Of a DNA stretch of 64,000 nt, positions 17,715 to 25,476 are shown one piece after another. The notes below the pieces were generated by a model, which saw only the letters and a list, made by a program, of their open reading frames with translations, ran no database searches and had not been told where the DNA came from. This stretch comes from Natrinema limicola JCM 13563 (lineage in GTDB: Archaea; Halobacteriota; Halobacteria; Halobacteriales; Natrialbaceae): positions 1 through 64,000 of the forward strand of contig NZ_AOIT01000056.1 of NCBI RefSeq assembly GCF_000337475.1, given 5' to 3'. Every line of letters begins with the position of its first letter. Positions within the stretch are counted from its first letter, which is position 1. The translations under genes and the position numbers were made by a program.

Positions 17715-17796
17715 ATACGGACTCCTGTCAGTCAGTGCCGATGCAACCGCAACCCGCACTGCGGGTACACCGGGACATCGGGACAGCAGACCGTCT
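17715..17796 (+). repeat. Dumbbell-type structured intergenic repeat, copy 2
   Basis: This copy aligns with copy 1 (reverse-complemented) from ATACGGACT at 17715 to ACAGCAGACCGT at 17783-17794. Outer arms are 17715-17728 and 17783-17796. The inner stem (17738-17750 with 17761-17773) has three mismatches, and an alternative perfect 6-bp stem ACCCGC-act-GCGGGT exists at 17752-17766. It touches the stop codon of the aIF2-beta gene and lies upstream of it on the convergent side, in a 200-bp gap between two minus-strand genes. Confidence 0.82.
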
Positions 17797-18407
17797 CAGT
17801 CGATGCGGGCGAACGCCAGGTTGCCCGAAATGTTCTTGATGTAGATGTCGACGACGTCGCCCTCCTCAGCGCCGGGGACGAAGATCGTGTAGTTGCCCTT
17901 CTCGGCGACACCGTCGCCCTTCCGGCCGGTGCCAGTGATTTCAACCGTGTAGGTCTTGCCCTCCTCGACGGCATCCTGCTGTTGTTGCTGCTGGCTGCTG
18001 GTCGACCGCTTGGTGACCGGGCGGAACGCCCCACAGGCGTCACAGCGCAGCATCGGCGTCCGATCCTCGCGGACCAGCCGAGTGTCCGGCAGGCCACACT
18101 CCGAACAGAGGACGTACTCGTCGACGTAGGCGTCGATCGCCGCGTCGAAGTCCTTCTGAGAGAAGGTCCCGTTGTACCGGCCACGACCGTTCTCGAGTTT
18201 GCCACTGGTCCCCAGTTCGCGCTGGATGAACCGGTGGAGATGTTCGGTCTCCCGCGAGAGGACGTCGGCGATCTCATCTAAGTTCGTTACGCGCGTGAAC
18301 GCGCCGTCTTTCTGTGTCTCCGGATCGGGGATCTGGAGTCGCTCTTCGTCGCCCCCGATATCGGGGACGTCCTCCATCGCACGGTCGAGACTCGATTCGT
18401 AATCCAT
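17796..18407 (-). CDS. eif2b: Translation initiation factor aIF-2 subunit beta with C-terminal TRAM domain
   Basis: The product is 203 residues. The aIF2-beta core spans residues about 1-135, with a four-Cys zinc ribbon (VLCSECGLPDTRLV and LRCDACGAFRP). A Gln-rich linker of six Gln near residue 143 leads into a C-terminal TRAM domain (VEITGTGRKGDGVAEKGNYT and VDIYIKNISGNLAFARI). This two-domain form is typical of haloarchaea. The factor is part of the aIF2 complex that brings initiator tRNA to the ribosome. TRAM domains bind RNA. Confidence 0.94.
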   Translation of the reverse strand: MDYESSLDRAMEDVPDIGGDEERLQIPDPETQKDGAFTRVTNLDEIADVLSRETEHLHRFIQRELGTSGKLENGRGRYNGTFSQKDFDAAIDAYVDEYVLCSECGLPDTRLVREDRTPMLRCDACGAFRPVTKRSTSSQQQQQQDAVEEGKTYTVEITGTGRKGDGVAEKGNYTIFVPGAEEGDVVDIYIKNISGNLAFARID

Positions 18408-18513
18408 ACACGAGAGGTGGTGACGGGGACGTAAATCCGTTCTGCTATCACGATCAGTCGTTGAGAACGACGGTCACTCACAACGTGGCGACCGGGCCGA
18501 TGGCCCGCCGGGA

Positions 18514-18684
18514 CTAGTCCGTTCCGCCCCCACGCTCGCTGCCCGAAGCCGCGTTCTCGTCGACCAGTTCGCCGAGGTCGCGCTCGAGGTTCGCGAAAAT
18601 CGATTCGGTGTGATCGGCTCGCTCGGCTTGGCGCTGTTCGGCACGATCCTGAACGCGGTCGCGATCCGGGTGTTCGTTGCTCAT
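18514..18684 (-). CDS. Small acidic hypothetical protein (56 aa)
   Basis: The product is 56 residues starting MSNEHPDRDRVQDRAEQ at 18684 and ending with a Gly-rich tail. It is highly charged, predicted helical in the middle (HTESIFANLERDLGELVDE), and has no cysteines or membrane segment. The frame is open further upstream but without haloarchaeal codon bias. Such short haloarchaeal proteins are widespread and uncharacterised. Confidence 0.55.
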   Translation of the reverse strand: MSNEHPDRDRVQDRAEQRQAERADHTESIFANLERDLGELVDENAASGSERGGGTD

Positions 18685-19003
18685 CGGTGGTGGTATCGTG
18701 ACCGCTCCGAAAAGCGGCCGGCCGGCGCTCTCGTGGACCCAGCCATGCGTATTCGGTCTATCGCGTGCAATCACCAGAAGACGGTGTCGTGAACAGCGTC
18801 CGTATCGAACACTGACGGTTCTGAAACAGTCGTTTAGACGGTGTCTACTCCACGTAGGCCCCGCTTACCCTCGGTATAGGCGACTCATATATAGGGCATA
18901 CTATCCGGTACGTCAGTTCGATGACTGGTGTACAACCAAGACAGTCACTGCAGTCGAATAGGTATGCGATCGGCTTCACAGCAGGCATCGCCGGAGATGA
19001 GGC
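18685..19003. other. Intergenic region with a TATA-like site
   Basis: About 320 bp without a supported gene. A TATA-like CTCATATATAGGG at about 18888-18900 could serve the PGF-CTERM gene, but lies about 105 nt before its start, so a leader or another promoter would be needed. No RNA gene, repeat or conserved hairpin was recognised here. Confidence 0.4.
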
Positions 19004-19936
19004 GTGACCATGGCGGGACGTGATCAGCCTCGAGCGATGTCCACTGGGCGACGGCTGCTCGCCCTCGGAGTCGCCCTGGGCGTCATCGTCGGGCTCGCTG
19101 CGACCGGGGCTGTTAGTGCCCAGCCTGACGGGAACGAAACGGTCTCTGAGGAAGCGTACGTCCAACCCGCGCCGGAGCAGGGTGATCCGTACTTCGAGGC
19201 GGCGGCCGACGACGGAAGCTGGGTCAGCTACGAGAACCCGCGCGACGAGTATCGAGAGCCGTATCTCGGTGAGGGCTCCGGAAAGATCTGTGTCACGTTG
19301 CTCAACGAGAACGGCGATCCAGTCATCGGTGAGTCGGTACCGAACACGACGGTGACGATCCCGACCGGCGGCGCGACGACGTGGCACTCCGAGGCCGACC
19401 CGATGACCGTCGAGTTCCCGATGAACGAGCACCACGAATTCCCGCTCGACGGCGACCAGTTCGGGACGAGTCCGGACGTCGCACAGGGTGACGGCTACAT
19501 GGACTCACACTGCCTCGAATTCCACGGCAATTCCGAAGACGCGACGCTCACGTACGGTCAAGCCCAGATCAGCGGCGAGTACGCAGACCGGATCGACGTC
19601 GTCGGCTACATCCAGCAGGTTCCAAAGGGAGACGGCTGGGAGACGGACATCGATCCGATCGACGCTGCGGAACCGTACGACGAAGCGGGCGGTGGCTGGA
19701 CCTACAACGCGGCCGAGAACGCGACCCACGCGCAGGTCGTCGTCGTCCTCCAACTCGACGCACCGGCCGACGAGCGGTTTGACCCAACCGAGTCGAACGC
19801 GACCGATCCGACCGACTCACAGACGACTGATGACGACGATGAATCAGCCAGCGCGGACGATATGATGCCCGGATTCGGCGTGCTCACGGCCATCGTCGCA
19901 CTGTCAGTTGCCGTCTTCGCACGCTATCGCAGCTAA
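19004..19936 (+). CDS. Secreted PGF-CTERM surface protein
   Basis: The product is 310 residues from GTG 19004 (alternative starts ATG 19010 and ATG 19037). A Sec signal peptide, RRLLALGVALGVIVGLAATG followed by AVSAQPDG, opens the mature protein. The C-terminus has an acidic Thr/Ser/Asp linker, then MMPGFGVLTAIVALSVAVFARYR. That is the PGF-CTERM tripartite signal processed by archaeosortase A and lipid-attached. The ectodomain is acidic with several N-x-T/S sequons (for example PNTTVTI, ENATH, SNATDP), so it should be N-glycosylated by AglB. The domain itself is not recognised. Confidence 0.82.
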   Translation: MTMAGRDQPRAMSTGRRLLALGVALGVIVGLAATGAVSAQPDGNETVSEEAYVQPAPEQGDPYFEAAADDGSWVSYENPRDEYREPYLGEGSGKICVTLLNENGDPVIGESVPNTTVTIPTGGATTWHSEADPMTVEFPMNEHHEFPLDGDQFGTSPDVAQGDGYMDSHCLEFHGNSEDATLTYGQAQISGEYADRIDVVGYIQQVPKGDGWETDIDPIDAAEPYDEAGGGWTYNAAENATHAQVVVVLQLDAPADERFDPTESNATDPTDSQTTDDDDESASADDMMPGFGVLTAIVALSVAVFARYRS

Positions 19937-20310
19937 CGCCGAACGGCCAACCGGCTCGAGACGCTGTGACGGCCCGCCAGCGTAATGTCGGGAAAGACAG
20001 GGAATGGCTACAGATGTAGCCAGGAACCATGGAGCTCCTCGCATGTAGTGACGGGGCGAACGGATCAGGTAGGATATCCCACCAACAGACTGTCGTACCC
20101 CCGTCTACCTGATAATTCGATTGTATCACTATAATACTGCTGGCCGAAATCGGCGGAGAGCGATGAAAGCGGGCGGAAATCGGTTGTTTCTAACATATGT
20201 TTGTAATGACAGGGTTATGGCTGATCTGGAGAGTCACAGCTCGATACCGCGGGCGACACGCGATCGTCGAATCAATTAGATTTTGACGATCGGCGCGAGA
20301 CTCCCAGCAA
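19937..20310. other. Intergenic region with a perfect hairpin
   Basis: About 370 bp without a supported gene. TGGCTACA at 20005-20012 and TGTAGCCA at 20015-20022 form a perfect 8-bp stem with a 2-nt loop, about 70 nt after the PGF-CTERM stop. It is not followed by a T-run, so its role as terminator is uncertain. The last 100 bp before 20311 are AT-richer and may contain the promoter of the next gene. Confidence 0.45.
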
Positions 20311-20550
20311 ATGGCGAACACGAACGACGCCGACGAGGACGGCCCGCGTGTCCCGATCGTCTGCCCTGCCTGCGAGACGACCTCCCGTATTCCGCTTGCA
20401 GACGTAGCCGACGCGGTCGAACGACACAACGAGCAACTCCACGACGGCGACGACGTCGCCGAGGTCGATCCCGATATCGCCGATCAAATCGCAGATCTCG
20501 TCGCCACCGAACTCGGTCTTCTCGAGGACGCCGACGAGAGTCACAGCTGA
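20311..20550 (+). CDS. Small hypothetical protein with a CPAC motif
   Basis: The product is 79 residues, starting MANTNDADEDGPRVPIVCPACETTSR and ending DEDADESHS-like. One CxxC (residues 18-21) suggests half of a metal site. The rest is an acidic predicted helix pair (VADAVERHNEQLHDG; DIADQIADLVATELGL). Strong haloarchaeal codon bias. Function unknown. Confidence 0.65.
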   Translation: MANTNDADEDGPRVPIVCPACETTSRIPLADVADAVERHNEQLHDGDDVAEVDPDIADQIADLVATELGLLEDADESHS

Positions 20551-20563
20551 AACGAGTGGCATC

Positions 20564-20590
20564 CCGATCGCACGAGGGCTGGACGATCGG
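20564..20590 (+). repeat. Hairpin repeat family 2, copy B
   Basis: CCGATCG at 20564-20570 pairs with CGATCGG at 20584-20590 around GAGGGCT (20574-20580), with two mismatched pairs near the loop. It shares the core GATCGCACGAGGGCTG with the copy at 9784-9808 and is likewise preceded by AGTG-CAT and followed by ATGTG. It begins 13 nt after the stop of the CPAC-motif gene. Confidence 0.6.
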
Positions 20591-20761
20591 ATGTGCTGTG
20601 CTGTTCAACGGCTTCTCTCGAGAGATCGTCACGTCGATCGACGGGCTGCTATACGAGCGGCGGCAGTGACCGCCAGTTGTGCTCTCCGTCGCGGTGGTTC
20701 CCGTGTGCTGCTTGCGGCTGTTTCAGAAACACATTCCTCCGAGGAGATCGATTGGTTCTCT

Positions 20762-21088
20762 ATGGACGAGTCCACGACCGATGCGTCGGACGAACCGGCC
20801 GCCGAGACCGAATCCGAAAACGAAGCGGAACAGGAAACGGACGCCGAGTGGATGGATCCCGCAGACAAACCGATCCTCGAGTTCCTGCAGTCCGAAGACG
20901 CCTTCGAACCCTCCCAGCTCGACGAGGCGGGACTCTGTCCGGGCAACTTCGGTGCCTACCGGTGTCGAGAGTTGACCAAGTACGGCCTCCTGAACAATCC
21001 CATGACCGGCGTCTACGAGGTGTCCGAACGAGGCGAACAGTATCTCGACGGCGAACTCGACCCGAGCGAACTCGAACCAGACGAGTGA
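20762..21088 (+). CDS. PhiH1-repressor-like winged-helix protein
   Basis: The product is 108 residues from ATG 20762 (MDESTTDASDEPAAE). After a 35-residue acidic N-terminal tail comes a winged helix (DKPILEFLQSEDAFEPSQL, then YRCRELTKYGLLNNPMTGVY and VSERGEQYLDGELD). This resembles the haloarchaeal PhiH1 repressor-like family. It is a likely DNA-binding regulator with unknown target. Upstream in-frame sequence from 20591 has poor coding character, so 20762 is preferred. Confidence 0.72.
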   Translation: MDESTTDASDEPAAETESENEAEQETDAEWMDPADKPILEFLQSEDAFEPSQLDEAGLCPGNFGAYRCRELTKYGLLNNPMTGVYEVSERGEQYLDGELDPSELEPDE

Positions 21089-21276
21089 GGACCGATACAA
21101 ACAGTAGTTCGCTTACACGAACCCACGTGATGGGCTGAGACGCGCCCGGCCGCTCACCGGCCAGCGAGGCTGCAAGGCCGTTGGATCCAACGTGTCGCGG
21201 CTTCGCTCGATGTTGTGCCAGCGTCGGGTGGCTCAGACGAACCCGGGTGAGCGGGACGTCCGAGCGAGCGGTGACG

Positions 21277-21627
21277 TCAGGTCGCGTCGACAGCGTCCGG
21301 GACGTTCGTTGCCAGAAACTCAGTGACGGCGTCGCCGCCCTGGAATCCGTCTGCCAGTCGCGCGGTTTCCGTCCCGTCCTCGAACAAGACCAACAGCGGC
21401 ACCGACTGGACGTTGAAGCGGCCGACGAGGTCAGCGTCGTCGCGGGGGTTGATCATCCCGATCGCGATGTCCGTCGCACGGGCGACGTTCCCCAGTACCG
21501 GTTCCATCGCCTGACACATCGCACACCCGCTGGTGTAAAATTCGACGAGTGCAACGTCATGTGTCGCGACGAACTCGTCGAGTTCGTCGCCGGTCTCGAG
21601 TTGACGCGGCTTGTTGGGCGAGGTCAT
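21277..21627 (-). CDS. Thioredoxin-family protein with CAMC active site
   Basis: The product is 116 residues from ATG 21627 (MTSPNKPRQLETGDEL). A thioredoxin fold is evident: VALVEFYTSGCAMCQAMEPVL carries a CxxC with Ala-Met in place of the usual Gly-Pro, and the cis-proline is in QSVPLLVLFEDG. It is a thiol-disulfide exchange protein of the cytoplasm, with no signal peptide. The changed dipeptide between the cysteines would be expected to alter redox potential; the partner is unknown. Confidence 0.87.
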   Translation of the reverse strand: MTSPNKPRQLETGDELDEFVATHDVALVEFYTSGCAMCQAMEPVLGNVARATDIAIGMINPRDDADLVGRFNVQSVPLLVLFEDGTETARLADGFQGGDAVTEFLATNVPDAVDAT

Positions 21628-21830
21628 AGAGAGACGTAGCGCCCCATCACGGAAACCTGTGACGGCGTGCGTTGGTGTCGAACCGAATTCCATCTGCTAA
21701 TCGTCGCATGGTAACACAATTCATGTTTCGAATCGATTGACGGTATCAGAGCGAATATTCACTGAAATATATAGTTACGTAAACTGCTGAACGGCTGTAT
21801 CTTTATGCGTGGGTCCTGTATTCGTGTTCG

Positions 21831-22184
21831 ATGATCCGATCCGCAACTGGCCAGGATGACGGGACGCCGACCCAGCGGAAAGCAACGCTGTTCTGCTGGG
21901 AGTGTGATCACACGAGTACCATCGACGGCGACTGGCAGTTGCGCCCACGAAGGAAGTCTCTCGCGTACGTCTGCCCCGAATGTGAGACCACGCTCGCCAA
22001 GCGCCCACGGTCGAACGAGACCGTATCACACCACGCGTTGTCGGGACCGTTCGTAGCGTGGCAACGCACACTCCGTGCGTCAGCAACGGTTTGGCGGGCA
22101 TCGATCACTGCCAGCCTCTCGAACCTGACGGCACTGACCGAGTTTGCAACCGCCGGCTCACAGCCCCGCTCCGTAATGCAGTGA
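21831..22184 (+). CDS. Haloarchaeal zinc-ribbon protein
   Basis: The product is 117 residues (MIRSATGQDDGTPTQRKAT). The N-terminal half has LFCWECDHTSTIDGDW and VCPECETTLAKRP, a complete CxxC/CxxC zinc ribbon. The C-terminal half is amphipathic with several Trp and Ala (FVAWQRTLRASATVWRAS). The pattern is common in haloarchaea as a small uncharacterised family. No enzymatic motif is present. Confidence 0.7.
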   Translation: MIRSATGQDDGTPTQRKATLFCWECDHTSTIDGDWQLRPRRKSLAYVCPECETTLAKRPRSNETVSHHALSGPFVAWQRTLRASATVWRASITASLSNLTALTEFATAGSQPRSVMQ

Positions 22185-22391
22185 CAGAGACCGGACCCCG
22201 GCGATCGAACTGCGGCCTCGAACGAAAATGAGTGCCAGATGAATCGTCCTGTCGATCGAACGCTACACGTTTATCCAGTTTTCTCGATCGCTTTCAGCCA
22301 GTATCAACTATACCTCGACCACCATCATAGTATACACTACATATGACTACTTTTTCAGCTATTTGCGTATATTCGCCCACAACAGCAGAGC

Positions 22392-22398
22392 TTTAATA
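22392..22398 (+). promoter_or_regulatory. TATA box of glnA
   Basis: TTTAATA lies 31-37 nt before the glnA ATG at 22429 within an AT-rich 230-bp upstream region. This spacing predicts a transcript start within about 10 nt of the start codon. No clear nitrogen-regulator operator was recognised. Confidence 0.6.
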
Positions 22399-22428
22399 GT
22401 TGGTTCCGTTGTTTGACTCGAGCAAAAG

Positions 22429-23784
22429 ATGACGAACGGGAACCTAACTGCTGCGGAAACGCGCGTACTAGACGAGATCGAGGAGCAAGACATCGACTTC
22501 CTCCGATTGCAGTTTACCGATATCCTCGGAACCGTCAAGAACGTCGCCGTGCCGGCTCGGCAGACCGAGAAGGCGTTTACCGAGGGGATCTACTTCGACG
22601 GCTCCTCGATCGAGGGGTTCGTTCGCATTCAGGAGTCGGACATGCGGCTCAAACCCGATCCCGACACCTTCGCGATCCTCCCGTGGCAAAACCGTGAGGA
22701 CGGCGCATCGGCCCGGATGATCTGTGACGTCATCGACACCTCGACGGGCGAGCCGTTCGAGGGTGACCCGCGTCGTGTCCTCAAAAACGCCTTAGAGCGC
22801 GCCGACGAGCTGGGCTATACAGTCAACGCTGCGCCTGAACCGGAGTTCTTCCTCTTCGAGGAAGACGAGGAGGGCCGTGCAACGACGAAAACCGGCGACT
22901 ACGGTGGTTACTTCGACCTCGCACCCAAGGACCTCGCCTCGGACGTCCGCCGCGACATCATCTACGGCCTCGAGGAGATGGACTTCGAGATCGAAGCCAG
23001 CCACCACGAGGTCGCTCGCGGCCAACACGAGATCAACTTCGAGTACGACGACGCCCTGACGACGGCCGACAACGTCGGCACCTTCCGCACCGTCGTCCGT
23101 GCGATCGCCGCCCAGCACGACCAGCACGCGACGTTCATGCCCAAACCGATCCCGAAGATCAACGGTTCGGGGATGCACACCCACCTTTCGCTGTTCACCG
23201 AAGACGGCGAGAACGCCTTCCACGATCCGGACGACGAGTTCGACCTCTCGGAGACCGCCCACGCCTTCATCGCCGGCATCTTAGAGCACGCGCCAGCGAT
23301 CACGGCGGTCGCAAACCCCACCGTCAACAGCTACAAGCGGCTGGTGCCGGGCTACGAGGCACCGGTCTACGTCGCCTGGTCCGACCGCAACCGCTCGGCG
23401 CTGATCCGCAAGCCCGCAGCCCGCGTTCCCGCCGCCTCACGTGTCGAACTGCGCTCGCCGGACCCGTCGTGTAACCCCTACCTCGCGCTTGCGGTCATGA
23501 TCCACGCGGGTCTCGACGGCATCGAGCGCGACCTCGAGTGTCCCGACCCGGTTCGCGAGAACATCTACGAGTTCGACGAACAGAAACGCGAAGAGTACGG
23601 GATCGACACGCTCCCGTCGAATCTCGGCGACGCCGTCGACGCCTTCGAGGAAGACGAGGTGATCTACAGCGCACTCGGCGATCACGTCGCCTCCAAGTTC
23701 GTCGAGGCCAAACGCCAGGAGTTCGAGGAGTTCCTCATCGACGTCTCCGAGTGGGAACTCGACCGCTACCTCGAGACCTTCTGA
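22429..23784 (+). CDS. glnA: Glutamine synthetase, type I
   Basis: The product is 451 residues. Hallmarks of GS-I are present: [13 protein letters not shown] and [20 protein letters not shown] in the N-terminal beta-grasp; [46 protein letters not shown]; the ATP and ammonium site [22 protein letters not shown]. The C-terminal adenylylation-type loop region lacks an obvious NLYDLP-type tyrosine. It makes glutamine from glutamate and ammonia. A small winged-helix gene follows on the opposite strand. Confidence 0.97.
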   Translation: MTNGNLTAAETRVLDEIEEQDIDFLRLQFTDILGTVKNVAVPARQTEKAFTEGIYFDGSSIEGFVRIQESDMRLKPDPDTFAILPWQNREDGASARMICDVIDTSTGEPFEGDPRRVLKNALERADELGYTVNAAPEPEFFLFEEDEEGRATTKTGDYGGYFDLAPKDLASDVRRDIIYGLEEMDFEIEASHHEVARGQHEINFEYDDALTTADNVGTFRTVVRAIAAQHDQHATFMPKPIPKINGSGMHTHLSLFTEDGENAFHDPDDEFDLSETAHAFIAGILEHAPAITAVANPTVNSYKRLVPGYEAPVYVAWSDRNRSALIRKPAARVPAASRVELRSPDPSCNPYLALAVMIHAGLDGIERDLECPDPVRENIYEFDEQKREEYGIDTLPSNLGDAVDAFEEDEVIYSALGDHVASKFVEAKRQEFEEFLIDVSEWELDRYLETF

Positions 23785-23800
23785 GACCGCCCGCGTTTTT
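23785..23800 (+). terminator. Poly-T terminator of glnA
   Basis: Immediately after the glnA TGA there is a GC-rich stretch GACCGCCCGCG followed by five T (23796-23800). Short T-runs after GC-rich sequence act as terminators in haloarchaea. This is the only T-run between the two convergent genes. Confidence 0.5.
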
Positions 23801-23892
23801 GCGCGTCGAGCGGCGACACGGCTTCCGACGAGTGGTGATCACACGACAGAACAAGCGACGACCACCGCGTCTCCCACGCCACGTCTCGACGA

Positions 23893-24126
23893 TCAGTTCG
23901 CGACGACGTACTCCGATCCCGACTGCTCGACGTAGCCGTGATTCGACAGCGAGTTGAGCACACTCAGGATGTTGATCTGTTTCATCGAGAGGAATTCGCC
24001 GAGCTCGTCGGCCGTTGCCCCGCCGCTGGCTTCAAGATAGATATACACGAGTTTCGCGCGGGCTGACTCGAGGTCGTCCGGAACGGGACCGATTTGCGTC
24101 GCAGGACGGTGCGTTTGTGACGTCAT
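23893..24126 (-). CDS. Small winged-helix DNA-binding protein next to glnA
   Basis: The product is 77 residues (MTSQTHRPATQIGPVPDD) with a complete helix-turn-helix: ARAKLVYIYLEAS, then ATADELGEFLSMKQINILSVLNSLSNHGYV and SGSEYVVA. It resembles MarR/TrmB-type haloarchaeal regulators reduced to the DNA-binding domain. It is convergent with glnA. The promoter region carries an inverted repeat, so autoregulation is plausible. A role in nitrogen control is inference from position only. Confidence 0.72.
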   Translation of the reverse strand: MTSQTHRPATQIGPVPDDLESARAKLVYIYLEASGGATADELGEFLSMKQINILSVLNSLSNHGYVEQSGSEYVVAN

Positions 24127-24133
24127 TGTCGAC

Positions 24134-24160
24134 AGAACGGGCCACGTTCTTGTATATAAA
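24134..24160 (-). promoter_or_regulatory. Promoter with inverted-repeat operator of the winged-helix gene
   Basis: On the minus strand TTTATATACA (24151-24160) is a TATA box for the gene starting at 24126. Directly between it and the start codon lies AGAACG-tggcc-CGTTCT (24134-24150 read on either strand), a perfect 6-bp inverted repeat with a 5-nt spacer. A dimeric regulator bound there would block RNA polymerase at the transcript start. Confidence 0.55.
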
Positions 24161-24294
24161 TTTGCACGTAGTTGGGGTACTAGTGAATATTATGACTCTA
24201 TATGTGTTGCGCCATCAAGTAACAAACTACGTCGAGCGACCCGACCACGACGCAAAAACGACGTTTTACGGGTCTCCCGTTCCCAGCAGGAGAC

Positions 24295-24606
24295 ATGACT
24301 CCGGACGAGCGACCGACTCCGCCGCCGGAACTGGACAGCGTAAGCGACGAGACGCGCGACGAACTCATCGCACAAGACGAAGCGACGCTGCGTGCTGTGA
24401 GTTCCTATCTCGAAACGCTGGCCGCGTGGAAAGACCAGCACGACGGCGAGGACACGTCATCGTCAGACGGTCTCGAGCCGGAGACGTATCCCGACGGCGT
24501 CCCGAAACGAGCGACAGTCTCGGTGACGGAAATCGCGGGAACCGAGTACTACTATTATCAATGGCGTGACGGTGACGAGATTCGGTCGGAAACGGTACGG
24601 CGGTAG
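24295..24606 (+). CDS. Haloarchaeal hypothetical protein
   Basis: The product is 103 residues (MTPDERPTPPPELDSVSD). An N-terminal helical part (RDELIAQDEATLRAVSSYLETLAAW) is followed by an acidic linker. The C-terminal beta segment (RATVSVTEIAGTEYYYYQWRDGD) resembles DUF6788-like domains, in which aromatic beta strands carry the conserved Y-x-W-R-x-G pattern. No enzymatic function is known. It is convergent with the rpe gene. Confidence 0.65.
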   Translation: MTPDERPTPPPELDSVSDETRDELIAQDEATLRAVSSYLETLAAWKDQHDGEDTSSSDGLEPETYPDGVPKRATVSVTEIAGTEYYYYQWRDGDEIRSETVRR

Positions 24607-24630
24607 TTTCTCGTCCGATCGACCGCGCCG

Positions 24631-25467
24631 TCAAACCGACTCGTACGCGCCAAGTCGCGTTCCATCGAGCAGGTACGCCTCGCCGTCAGCCACCCCCGCG
24701 GGCAGAAACGGCGAGAGAAACGACTGGCCAGCCACGTTGATCCACGTCCCACCAACGAGGTCGTTGAACGCGGGCATGACGACCACGCGCGGCGGGTCCG
24801 TTTCTGCTACGAGCCACGACACGCCCTCATACTCGGGCCGCTCGCGAAACGGCTCGGGTTCGAGGCGACCGCGAAGCCACGCGCGTTCGACGCGACTCCC
24901 GCCGACTTCGTCCGTAAGCCGCACGCAGGGGTGTTCGTGACCTAGACAGACGACCTCAGTCTCGAGGACCGCCGGATCGGGCCAGGTATGGCCGTGGCAG
25001 ACGCCGAGATTGCCGAGGGCGATCCCCCCGCCGGGGACGATGTCGACCGTCGCATCGATTTCGTCGCTCTCGTCGAGCCAGGTCTCGATGCGACCGTCGT
25101 GATTGCCCTTGACGACCGTCACCGCGAGGTCGGCCGGGAACGATTCGAACAGTACCTCGAGCTCGCCGCGTTCGGCCCCGCCCGGGTCGCCGATCGAGTG
25201 CATGAGATCGCCGAGGACGACAAGCCGATCGGGCCGGGTGCGGTCACACAGCGCCAGCAATCGCTCCCGGCGGTCGGCCGCATGATTTGGAACCTCGACG
25301 CCGCGGTCGTATCGCAGGCCAGCCTCGTAGCCAGCGTGGTAGTCGGCGACGAGTAACACGCGCTCGCCTGCGATCGTGGCGGTCGCGGCCGGTTCGCCGG
25401 GGACGGGTTCGACGCGTGCTGGCGGCGACACATCCCCAGGATCGGAACGAGTTGAATCGCCTCGCAT
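24631..25467 (-). CDS. rpe: RPA-operon metallophosphoesterase (RPE)
   Basis: The product is a 278-residue calcineurin-like phosphoesterase. Metal ligands can be followed in VADYHAGYE (D-x-H), VLGDLMHS, VKGNHDGRIE, CHGHTWPDP and CLGHEHPCVRL. The gene is the third member of a minus-strand run rpa1-rpap1-rpe, the order known from Haloferax for the RPA1 single-stranded DNA-binding operon. A role in DNA or nucleotide phosphate processing linked to RPA is suggested only by this conserved linkage. The gap to rpap1 is 9 nt. Confidence 0.85.
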   Translation of the reverse strand: MRGDSTRSDPGDVSPPARVEPVPGEPAATATIAGERVLLVADYHAGYEAGLRYDRGVEVPNHAADRRERLLALCDRTRPDRLVVLGDLMHSIGDPGGAERGELEVLFESFPADLAVTVVKGNHDGRIETWLDESDEIDATVDIVPGGGIALGNLGVCHGHTWPDPAVLETEVVCLGHEHPCVRLTDEVGGSRVERAWLRGRLEPEPFRERPEYEGVSWLVAETDPPRVVVMPAFNDLVGGTWINVAGQSFLSPFLPAGVADGEAYLLDGTRLGAYESV

Positions 25468-25476
25468 CGCGGTCGA

